24,340 bases of DNA from Blastocatellia bacterium (GCA_013695495.1 JACDAK010000061.1:1-24340); one strand, 5' to 3'. Counted from the stretch's first letter, positions 1 to 7,278 are shown. Notes: generated from the sequence alone by a model not told the origin. Made by a program: numbers and translations.

Positions 1-1
1 C

Positions 2-136
2 CCCGAAACCCGTTCAGGGCTGCGCAAATTTCAGGAATCCAGGGCGATAAAGGTGACCGGCACGCTCAACCAATCGACCCTGGCAGCGATGGGAATTCCA
101 CTCACTCCAACTCAGGAAGCTAACGAAAAGAAATAA
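2..136 (+). CDS. C-terminal fragment of a peptidoglycan-binding-domain protein
   Basis: The window opens inside a reading frame of 44 codons that ends with TAA at 134-136. The visible peptide contains TRSGLRKFQ, then KVTGTLNQSTLAAMGI, which fits the C-terminal half of a PG_binding_1 repeat (helix with R..L..FQ, then the G.L...T...L signature). Proteins with this domain bind cell-wall peptidoglycan and often carry it beside a hydrolase, transpeptidase or secretion domain. The partner domain lies outside the window, so the full function cannot be named. The short charged tail after the repeat (QEANEKK) suggests the repeat is the last domain. The fragment is too small to judge more. Confidence 0.65.
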   Translation, partial: PETRSGLRKFQESRAIKVTGTLNQSTLAAMGIPLTPTQEANEKK

Positions 137-150
137 TCCTCAAAACCCTA

Positions 151-204
151 ACGAAAATGTGAACCAAAAAATGTTTTCCGTTTTTGTACAAGACACGTTA
201 TAAT
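151..204 (+). promoter_or_regulatory. Predicted promoter with upstream element for the lipoprotein gene
   Basis: A perfect TATAAT -10 box lies at 199-204. The best -35 match is weak (TTTCCG at 175-180, 18-bp spacer). Just upstream, 151-183 contains ACGAAAATGTGAACC followed by an AT-rich stretch, and a close copy of this block precedes the next gene (1183-1215). Transcription would start near 211, giving a leader of roughly 118 nt before the ATG at 329. Confidence 0.5.
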
Positions 205-328
205 CCGATGTAGCGTGTCTTTTGCCTTTGCTTCCTGCACGCATTATCACTCGGAAGCGACTCGCCCCAACGGGCCTTTCCAACATATAAGTTGGTGCCT
301 TAAATCCCTTTCAACATCGGAGTTTTTA

Positions 329-1180
329 ATGATTCGCAGGTCCTTTCTGTCATACCTCTCTCTCTCGTTGCTCGTGATCGCCGTCGTATTTTCGAACGGA
401 TGTGCCGCCGAAGCTTCGCGTTCGGATGCGTCGGCCCGCCTATCCTCTACGGAGAGCAGCGGTCTAAACTCGACGATCGAAATTAGCGCGAACTCGCCCG
501 CGGATACCGTGAAAGCATTCTACGAACGCCTTCGCGACCGCAAGATCCGCGATGCAATTGTACTCACGAATCTGAAAGCAGCGGTTGAGGACATCGCCGA
601 CGACGAGCTGAAAGAGTTTTCAGCTGATTTCGATGCGATAGCTGCGTTGGTACCCGCCGAGATCGAGATCAACGGTGAGATCATAACGGGTGACCGTGCG
701 GTTGTCACCGCAAAACTGCCGGACGAGGACCAGCAACTTCAGATACAAGAGGTTCACCTTCGCAAAGAAGGCAGCGGCTGGACGATTCTCTCAGTAGATG
801 AAGAAGCCGAAGAATTGGTCAAGCGTCAGGGGAAAGATTATTTTCGCACTCTCAAGATCGAAACCGCCCACGAAGAGGCTAAGCGGATGCTGGAACGCTT
901 TGCGAAGGCTCAGGTCGTATATTCGATGCAGAACCGCGGTTTATTTGGAGAAACACGAATTTTGATCGAACTTGGCCTATTGCCAGAGGATGCTCTGAGT
1001 ACAGAGTCGACCGGATACTCGTATGCAATGGCCCTTTCTGCAGACAAACGTAAGTATGTTGCGTCTGCAATTCCAGCTGAATACGGAAAGACCGGGAAAA
1101 ATTCTTACATTGTTGAATCGCCCGAAAAGGGCATGCCGGTGGTAAGGGGAGAGGACAACGGCGGTAAACCGTTGAAATGA
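329..1180 (+). CDS. Predicted lipoprotein: NTF2/DUF4878-like domain plus pilin-head-like C-terminus
   Basis: This is a 283-residue predicted envelope protein. The start at 329 is chosen because GGAG lies at 319-322, six bases upstream, and because the protein then begins with a signal peptide (MIRRS, a hydrophobic run, then SNGC with Cys25). The lipobox is imperfect, so ordinary secretion is possible. Residues about 55-165 (SPADTVKAFYERLRDRKIRD... through VHLRKEGSGWTIL) resemble NTF2-like/DUF4878 domains. Residues about 180-280 resemble the globular head of acidobacterial type IV pilins or pseudopilins: an AQ.VY helix, a LGLLPEDAL loop, GYSYAMAL, and AIPAEYGKTGKNSYIVE near the end. The pilin N-terminal assembly helix is absent. 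The family matches are from memory of motifs. No interaction partner is evident beyond the following PilZ gene. Confidence 0.6.
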   Translation: MIRRSFLSYLSLSLLVIAVVFSNGCAAEASRSDASARLSSTESSGLNSTIEISANSPADTVKAFYERLRDRKIRDAIVLTNLKAAVEDIADDELKEFSADFDAIAALVPAEIEINGEIITGDRAVVTAKLPDEDQQLQIQEVHLRKEGSGWTILSVDEEAEELVKRQGKDYFRTLKIETAHEEAKRMLERFAKAQVVYSMQNRGLFGETRILIELGLLPEDALSTESTGYSYAMALSADKRKYVASAIPAEYGKTGKNSYIVESPEKGMPVVRGEDNGGKPLK

Positions 1181-1182
1181 TT

Positions 1183-1241
1183 ACGAATATGTGAACCGAA
1201 TTAAATTTTCAGTTGCGGGCGCTATAAGGTAAGATTATAAT
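1183..1241 (+). promoter_or_regulatory. Predicted promoter of the PilZ gene with repeated upstream element
   Basis: TTGCGG at 1213-1218 and a perfect TATAAT at 1236-1241 are separated by 17 bp, a good sigma-70-type arrangement. Positions 1183-1215 are a near copy of 151-183 (14 of the first 15 bases identical, about 25 of 33 overall). The start codon is at 1277, so the leader would be about 29 nt. Confidence 0.6.
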
Positions 1242-1276
1242 GTACCCATTACTAACGCCCGGTTAATGGATCATTT

Positions 1277-1741
1277 ATGATACGAGAGCTAGTAACCAAA
1301 ATTCGCGGGGCCCTTGCGGAAAGGTCCCACTCGACACGCAAACAGATCAACGCGCCCATTAAGATAGCTTTCGAACCGGAATACAAGACCGGGCGGCTCA
1401 CGAACCCGCAGCAGCTTTCAATAGCCGGCGAGACCTATGACTTGAGCGGAACCGGGATCGGGTTCATTGTTTCTGCGATAAGAGTTCGCGAGAACTATCT
1501 GGTCGGTCAGGACCGCATTTTGAATGCCGAACTCGACCTGGCGGGCAGCAAGGTCAAAATGAAGATCATCGGCCGCCGCTACGAAAAGGTCGGTATCCAC
1601 CTTTCGACCGAGCGTTATATGATCGGGGCCGAAATCGTCGAGATAAGCAAGAACGACCGCGAGGTCTACGAACATTTTCTGCGATATGGGTCTGGCCGCA
1701 AGCGTTCGACCGCGCCGGGGCTCGAGATGGGTAGTCGATAA
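1277..1741 (+). CDS. PilZ-domain protein
   Basis: This 154-residue cytoplasmic protein has the fold signature of PilZ domains, which usually bind cyclic di-GMP and control motility, adhesion or polysaccharide secretion. The second binding motif D/NxSxxG is present as D55-L-S57-G-T-G60 followed by IGF. The first motif, normally RxxxR, reads R21-K-Q-I-N25, so the second arginine is missing and ligand binding may be weak or lost. The rest alternates beta strands (KVKMKIIGRRYEKVGIHL, YMIGAEIVEI) and ends in a basic tail. There are no other domains, so it would act as a stand-alone adaptor. A GGA at 1268-1270 is the only ribosome-binding hint. It has its own promoter and is followed by a strong terminator, so it appears monocistronic. 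Confidence 0.8.
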   Translation: MIRELVTKIRGALAERSHSTRKQINAPIKIAFEPEYKTGRLTNPQQLSIAGETYDLSGTGIGFIVSAIRVRENYLVGQDRILNAELDLAGSKVKMKIIGRRYEKVGIHLSTERYMIGAEIVEISKNDREVYEHFLRYGSGRKRSTAPGLEMGSR

Positions 1742-1764
1742 CACATCATAGATTTAGAACGAGA

Positions 1765-1791
1765 GCCGGCATATATTTGCCGGCCCTTTTT
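1765..1791 (+). terminator. Rho-independent terminator after the PilZ gene
   Basis: A perfect 7-bp stem (GCCGGCA at 1765-1771 and TGCCGGC at 1778-1784) with a 6-nt loop is followed by CC and five Ts. Confidence 0.85.
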
Positions 1792-1828
1792 GTTGGGCAA
1801 ACCCCACGGTGTATGCTAGATAAAACTT

Positions 1829-2908
1829 ATGACAGACACAGTCAAGATCGGCATCATCGGATCAGGTTTTGCACGAAAGGTTCAGATCCCGGCGTTTCTG
1901 AAATGCGAAGGGGCCGAGATCGTCTCGATTGCGAGCGGAACGCTTGCAAATGCACAGTCTGCCGCAAAGGAATTCTCCATTGAACACTTTACTGATGATT
2001 GGCACGAAACGGTCAACCGCAAAGACGTCGACCTTGTCTGCATTACAACGCCGCCGGATCTTCATCGGGACATGGTGATAGCGGCGTTGGAGAACGAAAA
2101 GCACGTGCTCGCCGAAAAGCCGATGGCGATGAACGTTGTCGAGGCTGAGGAAATGGCGGCCGTCGCACGCAATTCCGACGTGCTCGCCCTCATCGACCAC
2201 GAACTGCGCTTCCAGCCGGGCCGGCAGCGTGCATTTCAGATGCTCCGCGACGGCGCGATCGGCAAAGTCCGCCACGCCAAATACAACTTTCGTGCGCCGC
2301 ACCGCGGCGACGCGAGTCTCCCTTGGAACTGGTGGTCTGACATCGATCAGGGGGGCGGAGCCCTCGGTGCCATCAACTCTCACATCATCGATTCGTTCAA
2401 CTGGCTGCTCGGCGTCGAAATGTCGAGCGTCTTCTGCCAGCTTCAAACGCACATAAAACGCCGCCCCTACACCGGCGGGACCCGCGAGGTAACGACCGAC
2501 GACGAAGCGAATATGCTCGTCAATTTTGCCGACGGAGAGCTTACCGACGACGCCACCGGGCTTATCTCCGTCTCGATGGTCGAGCTGCCCGAATATATGA
2601 ACACGCTCGAGCTATTCGGCAGCGACGGTGCGATGAAGATCGGCCACCGCGGCGAGCTTTCCGTGGCGAAGAACGGCGAAACCGAATGGTCGGATATCGA
2701 CGTTGACCTCGGCGACGTCATCGAAGGCGTGCCCGACACCGGTTTCTCACGCGGCTTTATGCAACTCGCACCCAAGATCATCGGTGCGATCCGCTCCGGC
2801 AAGACCACCATTGAACACGCAGCCACATTCGAAGACGGTCTCAGCGTCCAGAGAGTCCTCGACGCCGCCCGCCAATCAAACTCAAAACGCGCCGTCGTCC
2901 GCCTTTAA
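1829..2908 (+). CDS. Gfo/Idh/MocA-family NAD(P)-dependent oxidoreductase
   Basis: This 359-residue protein matches the usual length of Gfo/Idh/MocA sugar or cyclitol dehydrogenases. The N-terminal Rossmann motif is G8-I-I-G-S-G13, close to the start, which supports the ATG at 1829 although no clear Shine-Dalgarno precedes it. The family signature EKP is at residues 96-98; its lysine contacts substrate and cofactor in the family. The C-terminal alpha/beta domain has GGGALGAINSHIID at 175-188, with the conserved His at 185. The position four residues before this His, an Asp in inositol-dehydrogenase-type members, is Ala181; I recall a subfamily with GA.GSH at this site, so this may be a subgroup trait and not decay. 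The substrate cannot be read from the sequence. No sugar-pathway genes flank it. Confidence 0.88.
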   Translation: MTDTVKIGIIGSGFARKVQIPAFLKCEGAEIVSIASGTLANAQSAAKEFSIEHFTDDWHETVNRKDVDLVCITTPPDLHRDMVIAALENEKHVLAEKPMAMNVVEAEEMAAVARNSDVLALIDHELRFQPGRQRAFQMLRDGAIGKVRHAKYNFRAPHRGDASLPWNWWSDIDQGGGALGAINSHIIDSFNWLLGVEMSSVFCQLQTHIKRRPYTGGTREVTTDDEANMLVNFADGELTDDATGLISVSMVELPEYMNTLELFGSDGAMKIGHRGELSVAKNGETEWSDIDVDLGDVIEGVPDTGFSRGFMQLAPKIIGAIRSGKTTIEHAATFEDGLSVQRVLDAARQSNSKRAVVRL

Positions 2909-2995
2909 CTGATCACCCGCCAACATCGGAGAATTCAGCGCTTGTTTAGATATTCGGCCGGTTCGATGATCTGCATGCGCGAGTCGAGAGTGCCT

Positions 2996-3017
2996 CGCGG
3001 AATGTTCCGCGGTTTTT
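2996..3017 (+). terminator. Possible terminator of the oxidoreductase gene
   Basis: CGCGG (2996-3000), loop AATGTT, CCGCG (3007-3011), then G and TTTTT (3013-3017). The AA/TT flanks inside the loop could extend the palindrome. It lies 88 bp after the oxidoreductase stop and just beyond the 3' end of the opposing LytTR gene. The stem is short but GC-rich. Confidence 0.5.
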
Positions 3018-3036
3018 GGCGGGGTAGCCGCACCGC

Positions 3037-3798
3037 CTATGTGCATGCGGCAGCTAGGAGACCCTTGTGATAGGTGCGGCTGAGGGCAAGTTCAGTTCCG
3101 TCGTCAAGCATGATGATCTGGTCGCCGTTCGATAGCGGCCGCAGGGCTCGGACGCGATCTATGTTGACAATGCGGGAACGATGAATGCGAACGAACTTTG
3201 AAGGGTCGAGTTCGCTTTCAACCGAAGAGATCGAATTGCGAACAAGATGGGTCTCGCCCCCGGTGTGTATCTGTATGTAATTGCCGGAAGCGGCGATCCA
3301 GTTGATCAATTCGACGGGTACAAGGATCGTGCGGTTGCGGTGTTTAACGATGAGGCGCTTTAGATATTTGGGACTTGGTGCTATTTGGGTAAGAGCGAAA
3401 CTGAGTTTGTCTGCGAGTTCGTGTGATGCAATTTGCGGCTTGATCTGTTCTTTTGCGTATTGTAGCGAACGAGAAACACGCGTCTTATCAAACGGCTTCA
3501 AGAGGTAATCGACGGCGTTTCTCTCGAACGCCTCGACCGCAAACTCCTGCCGCTCCGTCATGATGATAGTGATCGGCATATTCCCCGGGCCCACGCTCTC
3601 TATCACCTCGAATCCACCCATTTCAGGCATTTCGACATCGAGAAAAACAAGATTTGCATCGGATCCCTCGATCAGCGTGACCGCTTCGCGGCCGCTCGAA
3701 GCTTCACCGACGATCTCGATCTCAGGATCATTAAGTAGTGTTTTCAACCGGCTGCGCGACGGCTTCGAGCCGTCCGCGATGATCGTTCGTATGTTCAT
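3037..3798 (-). CDS. LytTR-family response regulator
   Basis: This 253-residue DNA-binding regulator has an N-terminal receiver domain (about 1-120) with phospho-acceptor D54 in LVFLDVEMPEMGG, T81 in IIMTE and K101 in YLLKPF. The acidic pocket is reduced: D9 is followed by Gly where the family usually has a second Asp. Residues about 145-250 form a LytTR domain (LIVKHRNRTILVPVELINWI, GNYIQIHT, RIHRSRIVNID, ELALSRTYHKGL), which binds promoter repeats through beta strands. The cognate kinase is not in the window, so it is an orphan here. The ATG at 3798 has only a distant G-run as a possible ribosome-binding site. It is divergent from clpC. Its frame continues past the TAG for 33 codons (see findings). 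Confidence 0.9.
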   Translation of the reverse strand: MNIRTIIADGSKPSRSRLKTLLNDPEIEIVGEASSGREAVTLIEGSDANLVFLDVEMPEMGGFEVIESVGPGNMPITIIMTERQEFAVEAFERNAVDYLLKPFDKTRVSRSLQYAKEQIKPQIASHELADKLSFALTQIAPSPKYLKRLIVKHRNRTILVPVELINWIAASGNYIQIHTGGETHLVRNSISSVESELDPSKFVRIHRSRIVNIDRVRALRPLSNGDQIIMLDDGTELALSRTYHKGLLAAACT

Positions 3799-4153
3799 GA
3801 CTATGAATACCCCCCGAATGGCTATTATTTCCCGCCTTGAAGTTATGAATCAGGAATAAAACATAAGGCCCGCGGAGTGCCGCGACCTGCGGTTTGGAAT
3901 GATTGCAAGTAGAAGGAAGATTGTGCATGCCAACTAATAAGGACGACAATTCATCTATATTTGTTCACCCATTGTTAGAAACACCGTGACTTGGGTGTTT
4001 TGTGACAGGAATTCGAATCTTTCAGTAACCGGTCAACGAATCACATACCGAGTTCAGGGAAAGTTTGTATGGCGAAGGCGGCAAAGTGATACAATTGAAG
4101 ATGGCTGTTTGTTCGCAGTTCGAACCAAACGGTCAGGGGGACGTATTAGAAGT
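3799..4153. other. Divergent intergenic region between the LytTR regulator and clpC
   Basis: These 355 bp hold no convincing gene. A frame in phase with clpC stays open back to 3986 but lacks Clp-like sequence, and the likely clpC promoter lies inside it. On the minus strand there is a small GC hairpin (CGCGG, loop, CCGCG around 3880-3893) that could sit in the regulator's leader. Two GTGAC copies at 3986-4004 and one GGTCAAC near 4031 were seen, but they do not match a CtsR or CIRCE operator. Confidence 0.5.
4065..4095 (+). promoter_or_regulatory. Predicted clpC promoter
   Basis: An extended -10 element, TGATACAAT (4087-4095), has TTGTAT at 4065-4070 as a possible -35 with a long 19-bp spacer. 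Transcription from about 4102 would give a 50-nt leader to the ATG at 4154. Confidence 0.45.
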
Positions 4154-6433
4154 ATGGCAGACATCGACGCTTATAAAGATAAATTTAGCGATAGCGGCAG
4201 GCGGGTGCTGGAATCCGCACTTGACGCTTCGCGTCGGCGTGATCAAAATTACGTCGCGATCGAGCACATTTTGCACGCGATCGCTGTAGAGGAGGACGAC
4301 CTGTTCACGGCGACAATGCGCGATCTTGCCGTCGACCCACGATCAGTAAAGCTGCTCATTGAGAAGCGGCTCGAGATGGGCCGCCAGCATTCGGGCACCG
4401 GTTTTCGGATCGCCCCGGAAACGACCGAGCTTTTTAAACGTGCAATGGACCGCGCTCGCTCACAAGGGCGCCGCGTCATCGACGCCAGCGACATTTTTTA
4501 TGTGCTCTCGAATGATGAGCGAAGTCTTTTGAACGACGTATTGCAAAATTTAGGTGTTCCCGCAGACGAGGTTGCTCAGACGGCACGTACGCGAATTCGG
4601 AAGCGAGAAAAAGAAGAAGAGCGCGTGCGGCAGAAATACGAACTGCCAAGCTTTTTGAGGCATTTCGGTGTTTCGATGAACAAGCTTGCGCGACAGGACA
4701 AGATTCCGCCGACGATCGGGCGCGAACGAGAGATCATGCAGATGATCGAGATTCTTTCGCACCGTGAACGGTCAAACTCGCCAATGCTCGTTGGCGAGCC
4801 CGGCGTGGGTAAGACTGCGGTTGTCGAGGGGCTGGCAAGGCTTATCGAACTCGAGCCGGAAAAAGTGCCGGCACGGCTCCGCGATTCACACATTGTGCAG
4901 CTTCAGATGGGCGGGCTTGTGGCCGGAACGATGTTGCGAGGCATGTTCGAAGAACGTATTAAAGGGATTATTGATGAGGTCAAAGAAAAGGACAATATTA
5001 TTCTTTTCATCGACGAGGCTCACACGATAATCGGCGCCGGCGCCGCTATGGGCACAACCTCAGACGCCGCTAATATGTTCAAATCAGCGCTTGCACGCGG
5101 TGAATTGAGGATAATCGGCGCCACAACGATAACCGAATACAAGGAATACATCGGCGAAGATGAAGCTCTTTCGCGTCGGTTCCGGCAGGTCAAGGTTGAT
5201 GAGCCGACGATCGACGAAACCAAGGAAATATTGCTCGGTCTCAGGCCGCGACTTGAAAAGAATTACTCTGTCACGATATCCGACGAGGCGATTAACACGG
5301 CCCTCGAAATGTCGCCGAAATACATTCGCAACCTGCATCTGCCTGACAAGGCCATCGGGTGGCTCGACACGGCGTCTGTCAAGGTCGAGATCAACGAACC
5401 GGAGCACCTGATCGTTCGGCCGGAGCACATCATCGACGTCATTTCTCAGGAATCGCGCATTCCAAAAGACATGATCTACCGCGACACATCAGATCGTTTC
5501 TCGGTAATGGAAATGGATCTGGGCAACCGTGTCATAGGCCAGAAAGACGCGGTCCGAGCCGTCGCAGAAAGGCTTCGGCTCAATAAAGGACCGCTTAAGG
5601 ATAATCACTACGCGCCGGACGGCGTACTGCTCTTCCTCGGTCCAACCGGGGTAGGAAAAACGGAGCTTGCCAAAGCTGTCGCTGAATTTATGTTCGGCGA
5701 TGAGAGCAAAATGGTTCGCATCGACATGTCTGAGTATGGTGACGGCACCGTCGGCATAGAAAAGCTGATCGGCATGCCGCGCGGCATTGTAGGCAGCGAA
5801 CGCGGAGGGATACTTACCGAACAGCTACGGGACAATCCTTATACGGTTCTACTGCTTGACGAGGTCGAGAAGGCATCGCCTTACCTCATGAACATCTTCC
5901 TGCAGGCTTTCGATGAGGGCTGGCTGACCGATGGTCGCGGGAAGAAGGTTTATCTGTCCGACGCGATCGTCATCATGACCTCTAATCTGGGTTCTGAGAG
6001 TTTCAAAAAGTACGAAAAACCGCTCGGATTCGGGCAGAAGACGCTCGGCGACATGAAGCAGATAAAGGGCGAGGTGATGAAGGCCGCAGAGACGCGGTTC
6101 ACCCCTGAGTTCAGAAATCGTATCGACGAGATCATCGTGTTCTCGCCGCTCACGATGGACGAGGTCCGCGATATCGCACGACTTTATCTGGCGAAACTGA
6201 AACGCAATATGGAATCTCAAGGCAAGATCGTTGAGATCTCTGACGAAGCACTTAACCTGCTGACCGATAAAGGCTTCAGCCCATCTTATGGTGCACGTTT
6301 TCTCAAACGCCACATTGATCAGTCGGTCAAACTCCCGATCACTAATCAGTGGAAAAAGGGAATGCGCTTCGCGATCGATGTGGAAGACGGCGAGGTCGCC
6401 GTGAAAATAGAAGATGCGTTCAGCCTGAACTAA
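4154..6433 (+). CDS. clpC: ClpC-type AAA+ unfoldase, ClpP partner
   Basis: This 759-residue protein has two AAA+ modules and would unfold proteins and feed them to ClpP. The start at 4154 (MADIDAYKDKF) is chosen because the Clp_N repeat domain begins there (about 1-145, with YVAIEHILHAI); the frame is open upstream but carries nothing Clp-like. GGGGGA lies about 13 nt upstream. D1 has Walker A GEPGVGKT at 214-221 and Walker B FIDEAH with D287-E288. D2 has GPTGVGKT at 496-503 and LLLDEVE with D569-E570. There is no long ClpB-type coiled-coil insert between the modules. L624-G-F626 in D2 matches the LGF/VGF ClpP-docking loop of ClpA/ClpC, which separates it from the disaggregase ClpB. The C-terminal D2-small domain is complete. 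No clpP or mcsAB gene is adjacent. A strong terminator follows, so it seems to be transcribed alone. Confidence 0.9.
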   Translation: MADIDAYKDKFSDSGRRVLESALDASRRRDQNYVAIEHILHAIAVEEDDLFTATMRDLAVDPRSVKLLIEKRLEMGRQHSGTGFRIAPETTELFKRAMDRARSQGRRVIDASDIFYVLSNDERSLLNDVLQNLGVPADEVAQTARTRIRKREKEEERVRQKYELPSFLRHFGVSMNKLARQDKIPPTIGREREIMQMIEILSHRERSNSPMLVGEPGVGKTAVVEGLARLIELEPEKVPARLRDSHIVQLQMGGLVAGTMLRGMFEERIKGIIDEVKEKDNIILFIDEAHTIIGAGAAMGTTSDAANMFKSALARGELRIIGATTITEYKEYIGEDEALSRRFRQVKVDEPTIDETKEILLGLRPRLEKNYSVTISDEAINTALEMSPKYIRNLHLPDKAIGWLDTASVKVEINEPEHLIVRPEHIIDVISQESRIPKDMIYRDTSDRFSVMEMDLGNRVIGQKDAVRAVAERLRLNKGPLKDNHYAPDGVLLFLGPTGVGKTELAKAVAEFMFGDESKMVRIDMSEYGDGTVGIEKLIGMPRGIVGSERGGILTEQLRDNPYTVLLLDEVEKASPYLMNIFLQAFDEGWLTDGRGKKVYLSDAIVIMTSNLGSESFKKYEKPLGFGQKTLGDMKQIKGEVMKAAETRFTPEFRNRIDEIIVFSPLTMDEVRDIARLYLAKLKRNMESQGKIVEISDEALNLLTDKGFSPSYGARFLKRHIDQSVKLPITNQWKKGMRFAIDVEDGEVAVKIEDAFSLN

Positions 6434-6454
6434 ACAGTCGAAATGTTTCAGAAC

Positions 6455-6491
6455 AAAGGGCTTTGATGGTACGATGTCGTCAAAGCCCTTT
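6455..6491 (+). terminator. Rho-independent terminator after clpC
   Basis: A perfect 12-bp stem (AAAGGGCTTTGA at 6455-6466 and TCAAAGCCCTTT at 6480-6491) encloses a 13-nt loop, and the right arm ends in a T-rich stretch. The A/T-rich ends could make it work on both strands, but the next gene is on the same strand. Confidence 0.8.
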
Positions 6492-6510
6492 ATTATTGGA
6501 GCGAGTTAAT

Positions 6511-7191
6511 ATGAAGCGATTCACCACTTTGCGCAACGCCAGTTTACTTTTTTGTTCTCTGGGTCTCCTTGTATTCGGAGCGATCGGCACTCCTGGCCAG
6601 GCCCCGGCTGCTCAGTCCGCTCAGGCCGCGAGTGTGCCGGTTGCGAGATCGGCTCGCGTTTGGGACAAGCCAGGCCCGGGATATACCGAAGCGGCGCGGC
6701 AAAGAGGTATCGAGGGTACCGTTAAGTTGCGGATCACCCTATTGGCAACCGGCCAGGTCGGTGAGATCGTTCCGCTCTCTTATCTCAGCTACGGCCTCAC
6801 CGATCAGGCAATCGCCGCCGCAAAGCAGATCAGATTCGAGCCCAAACGAATAAACGGCGTCGCCGTCGATGAGACGACGACCGTCGAATACAGATTCCGT
6901 CTTTATTTCAAAGACGAGGACGAGGTCATCCGGACGAAGGTCGCGATCCTGGGCCGCACGCAGCCGAAGCTGACCGCTGAAGAGGCGGCAAAGCTTCCGG
7001 AGCGTAAAGTTGCGGTCAACGTTTTTTTCGGCACTGATGGAAAGCCCGTTGCTTACGGGTACGTTACGGACGTTCCGCTCGCGTTACGGGCGCGATTCAG
7101 CGACGCAGTCCAGCAGATCAGATATCGTCCGGCGGTCCACTCCAGCGGGCGGCGTGTAGCTGTTACAAAGGTCATCGAATATCAATTTTAG
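6511..7191 (+). CDS. Exported protein with two TonB-C-like domains
   Basis: This 226-residue protein begins with a signal peptide or anchor (MKRFTTLRN, then a hydrophobic run to about residue 30) and an Ala/Gln-rich linker. The start at 6511 has GGAG nine bases upstream and lies just after the clpC terminator. Residues about 50-130 form a TonB C-terminal-like domain (PGPGYTEAARQRGIEGTV, GLTDQAIAAAKQIRFEPKRING). A second, more diverged copy follows at about 155-226 (VAVNVFFGTDGKPVAYGYV, ARFSDAVQQIRYRPAV). True TonB carries an N-terminal membrane helix, a Pro-rich spacer and one C-terminal domain, and works with ExbB/ExbD. None of those partners is nearby and the Pro-rich spacer is missing, so a direct energy-transducing role is doubtful. 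Many acidobacterial proteins use this fold in the periplasm without known function. Confidence 0.75.
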   Translation: MKRFTTLRNASLLFCSLGLLVFGAIGTPGQAPAAQSAQAASVPVARSARVWDKPGPGYTEAARQRGIEGTVKLRITLLATGQVGEIVPLSYLSYGLTDQAIAAAKQIRFEPKRINGVAVDETTTVEYRFRLYFKDEDEVIRTKVAILGRTQPKLTAEEAAKLPERKVAVNVFFGTDGKPVAYGYVTDVPLALRARFSDAVQQIRYRPAVHSSGRRVAVTKVIEYQF

Positions 7192-7215
7192 GTCTGCAAT
7201 ATCGAACCGACCGGG

Positions 7216-7260
7216 CCGCCGCTGCATCGTAATATGAGACTGCAGAGGCGGTTTCTCTTT
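7216..7260 (+). terminator. Rho-independent terminator after the TonB-domain gene
   Basis: Arms at 7216-7226 (CCGCCGCTGCA) and 7241-7251 (TGCAGAGGCGG) pair at 10 of 11 positions around a 14-nt loop and are followed by TTTCTCTTTT. An ATG at 7234, in frame with the next gene, lies in the loop, which argues against its use as a start. Confidence 0.7.
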
Positions 7261-7278
7261 TCACTTCTTAAAAACATT

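Noticed and set aside
215..328. Longer start (GTG at 215) for the lipoprotein gene
   Set aside because: It would place 38 non-signal residues before an obvious signal peptide, and the ATG at 329 has a well-spaced GGAG.
4000..4140. Possible CtsR or CIRCE heat-shock operator upstream of clpC
   Set aside because: Only single partial matches (GGTCAAC, GGTCAGG) and unrelated GTGAC copies were found, without the required tandem or inverted arrangement.
3986..4153. Open frame extending clpC upstream by 56 codons
   Set aside because: The extra residues do not resemble Clp_N, and the likely promoter lies inside this stretch.
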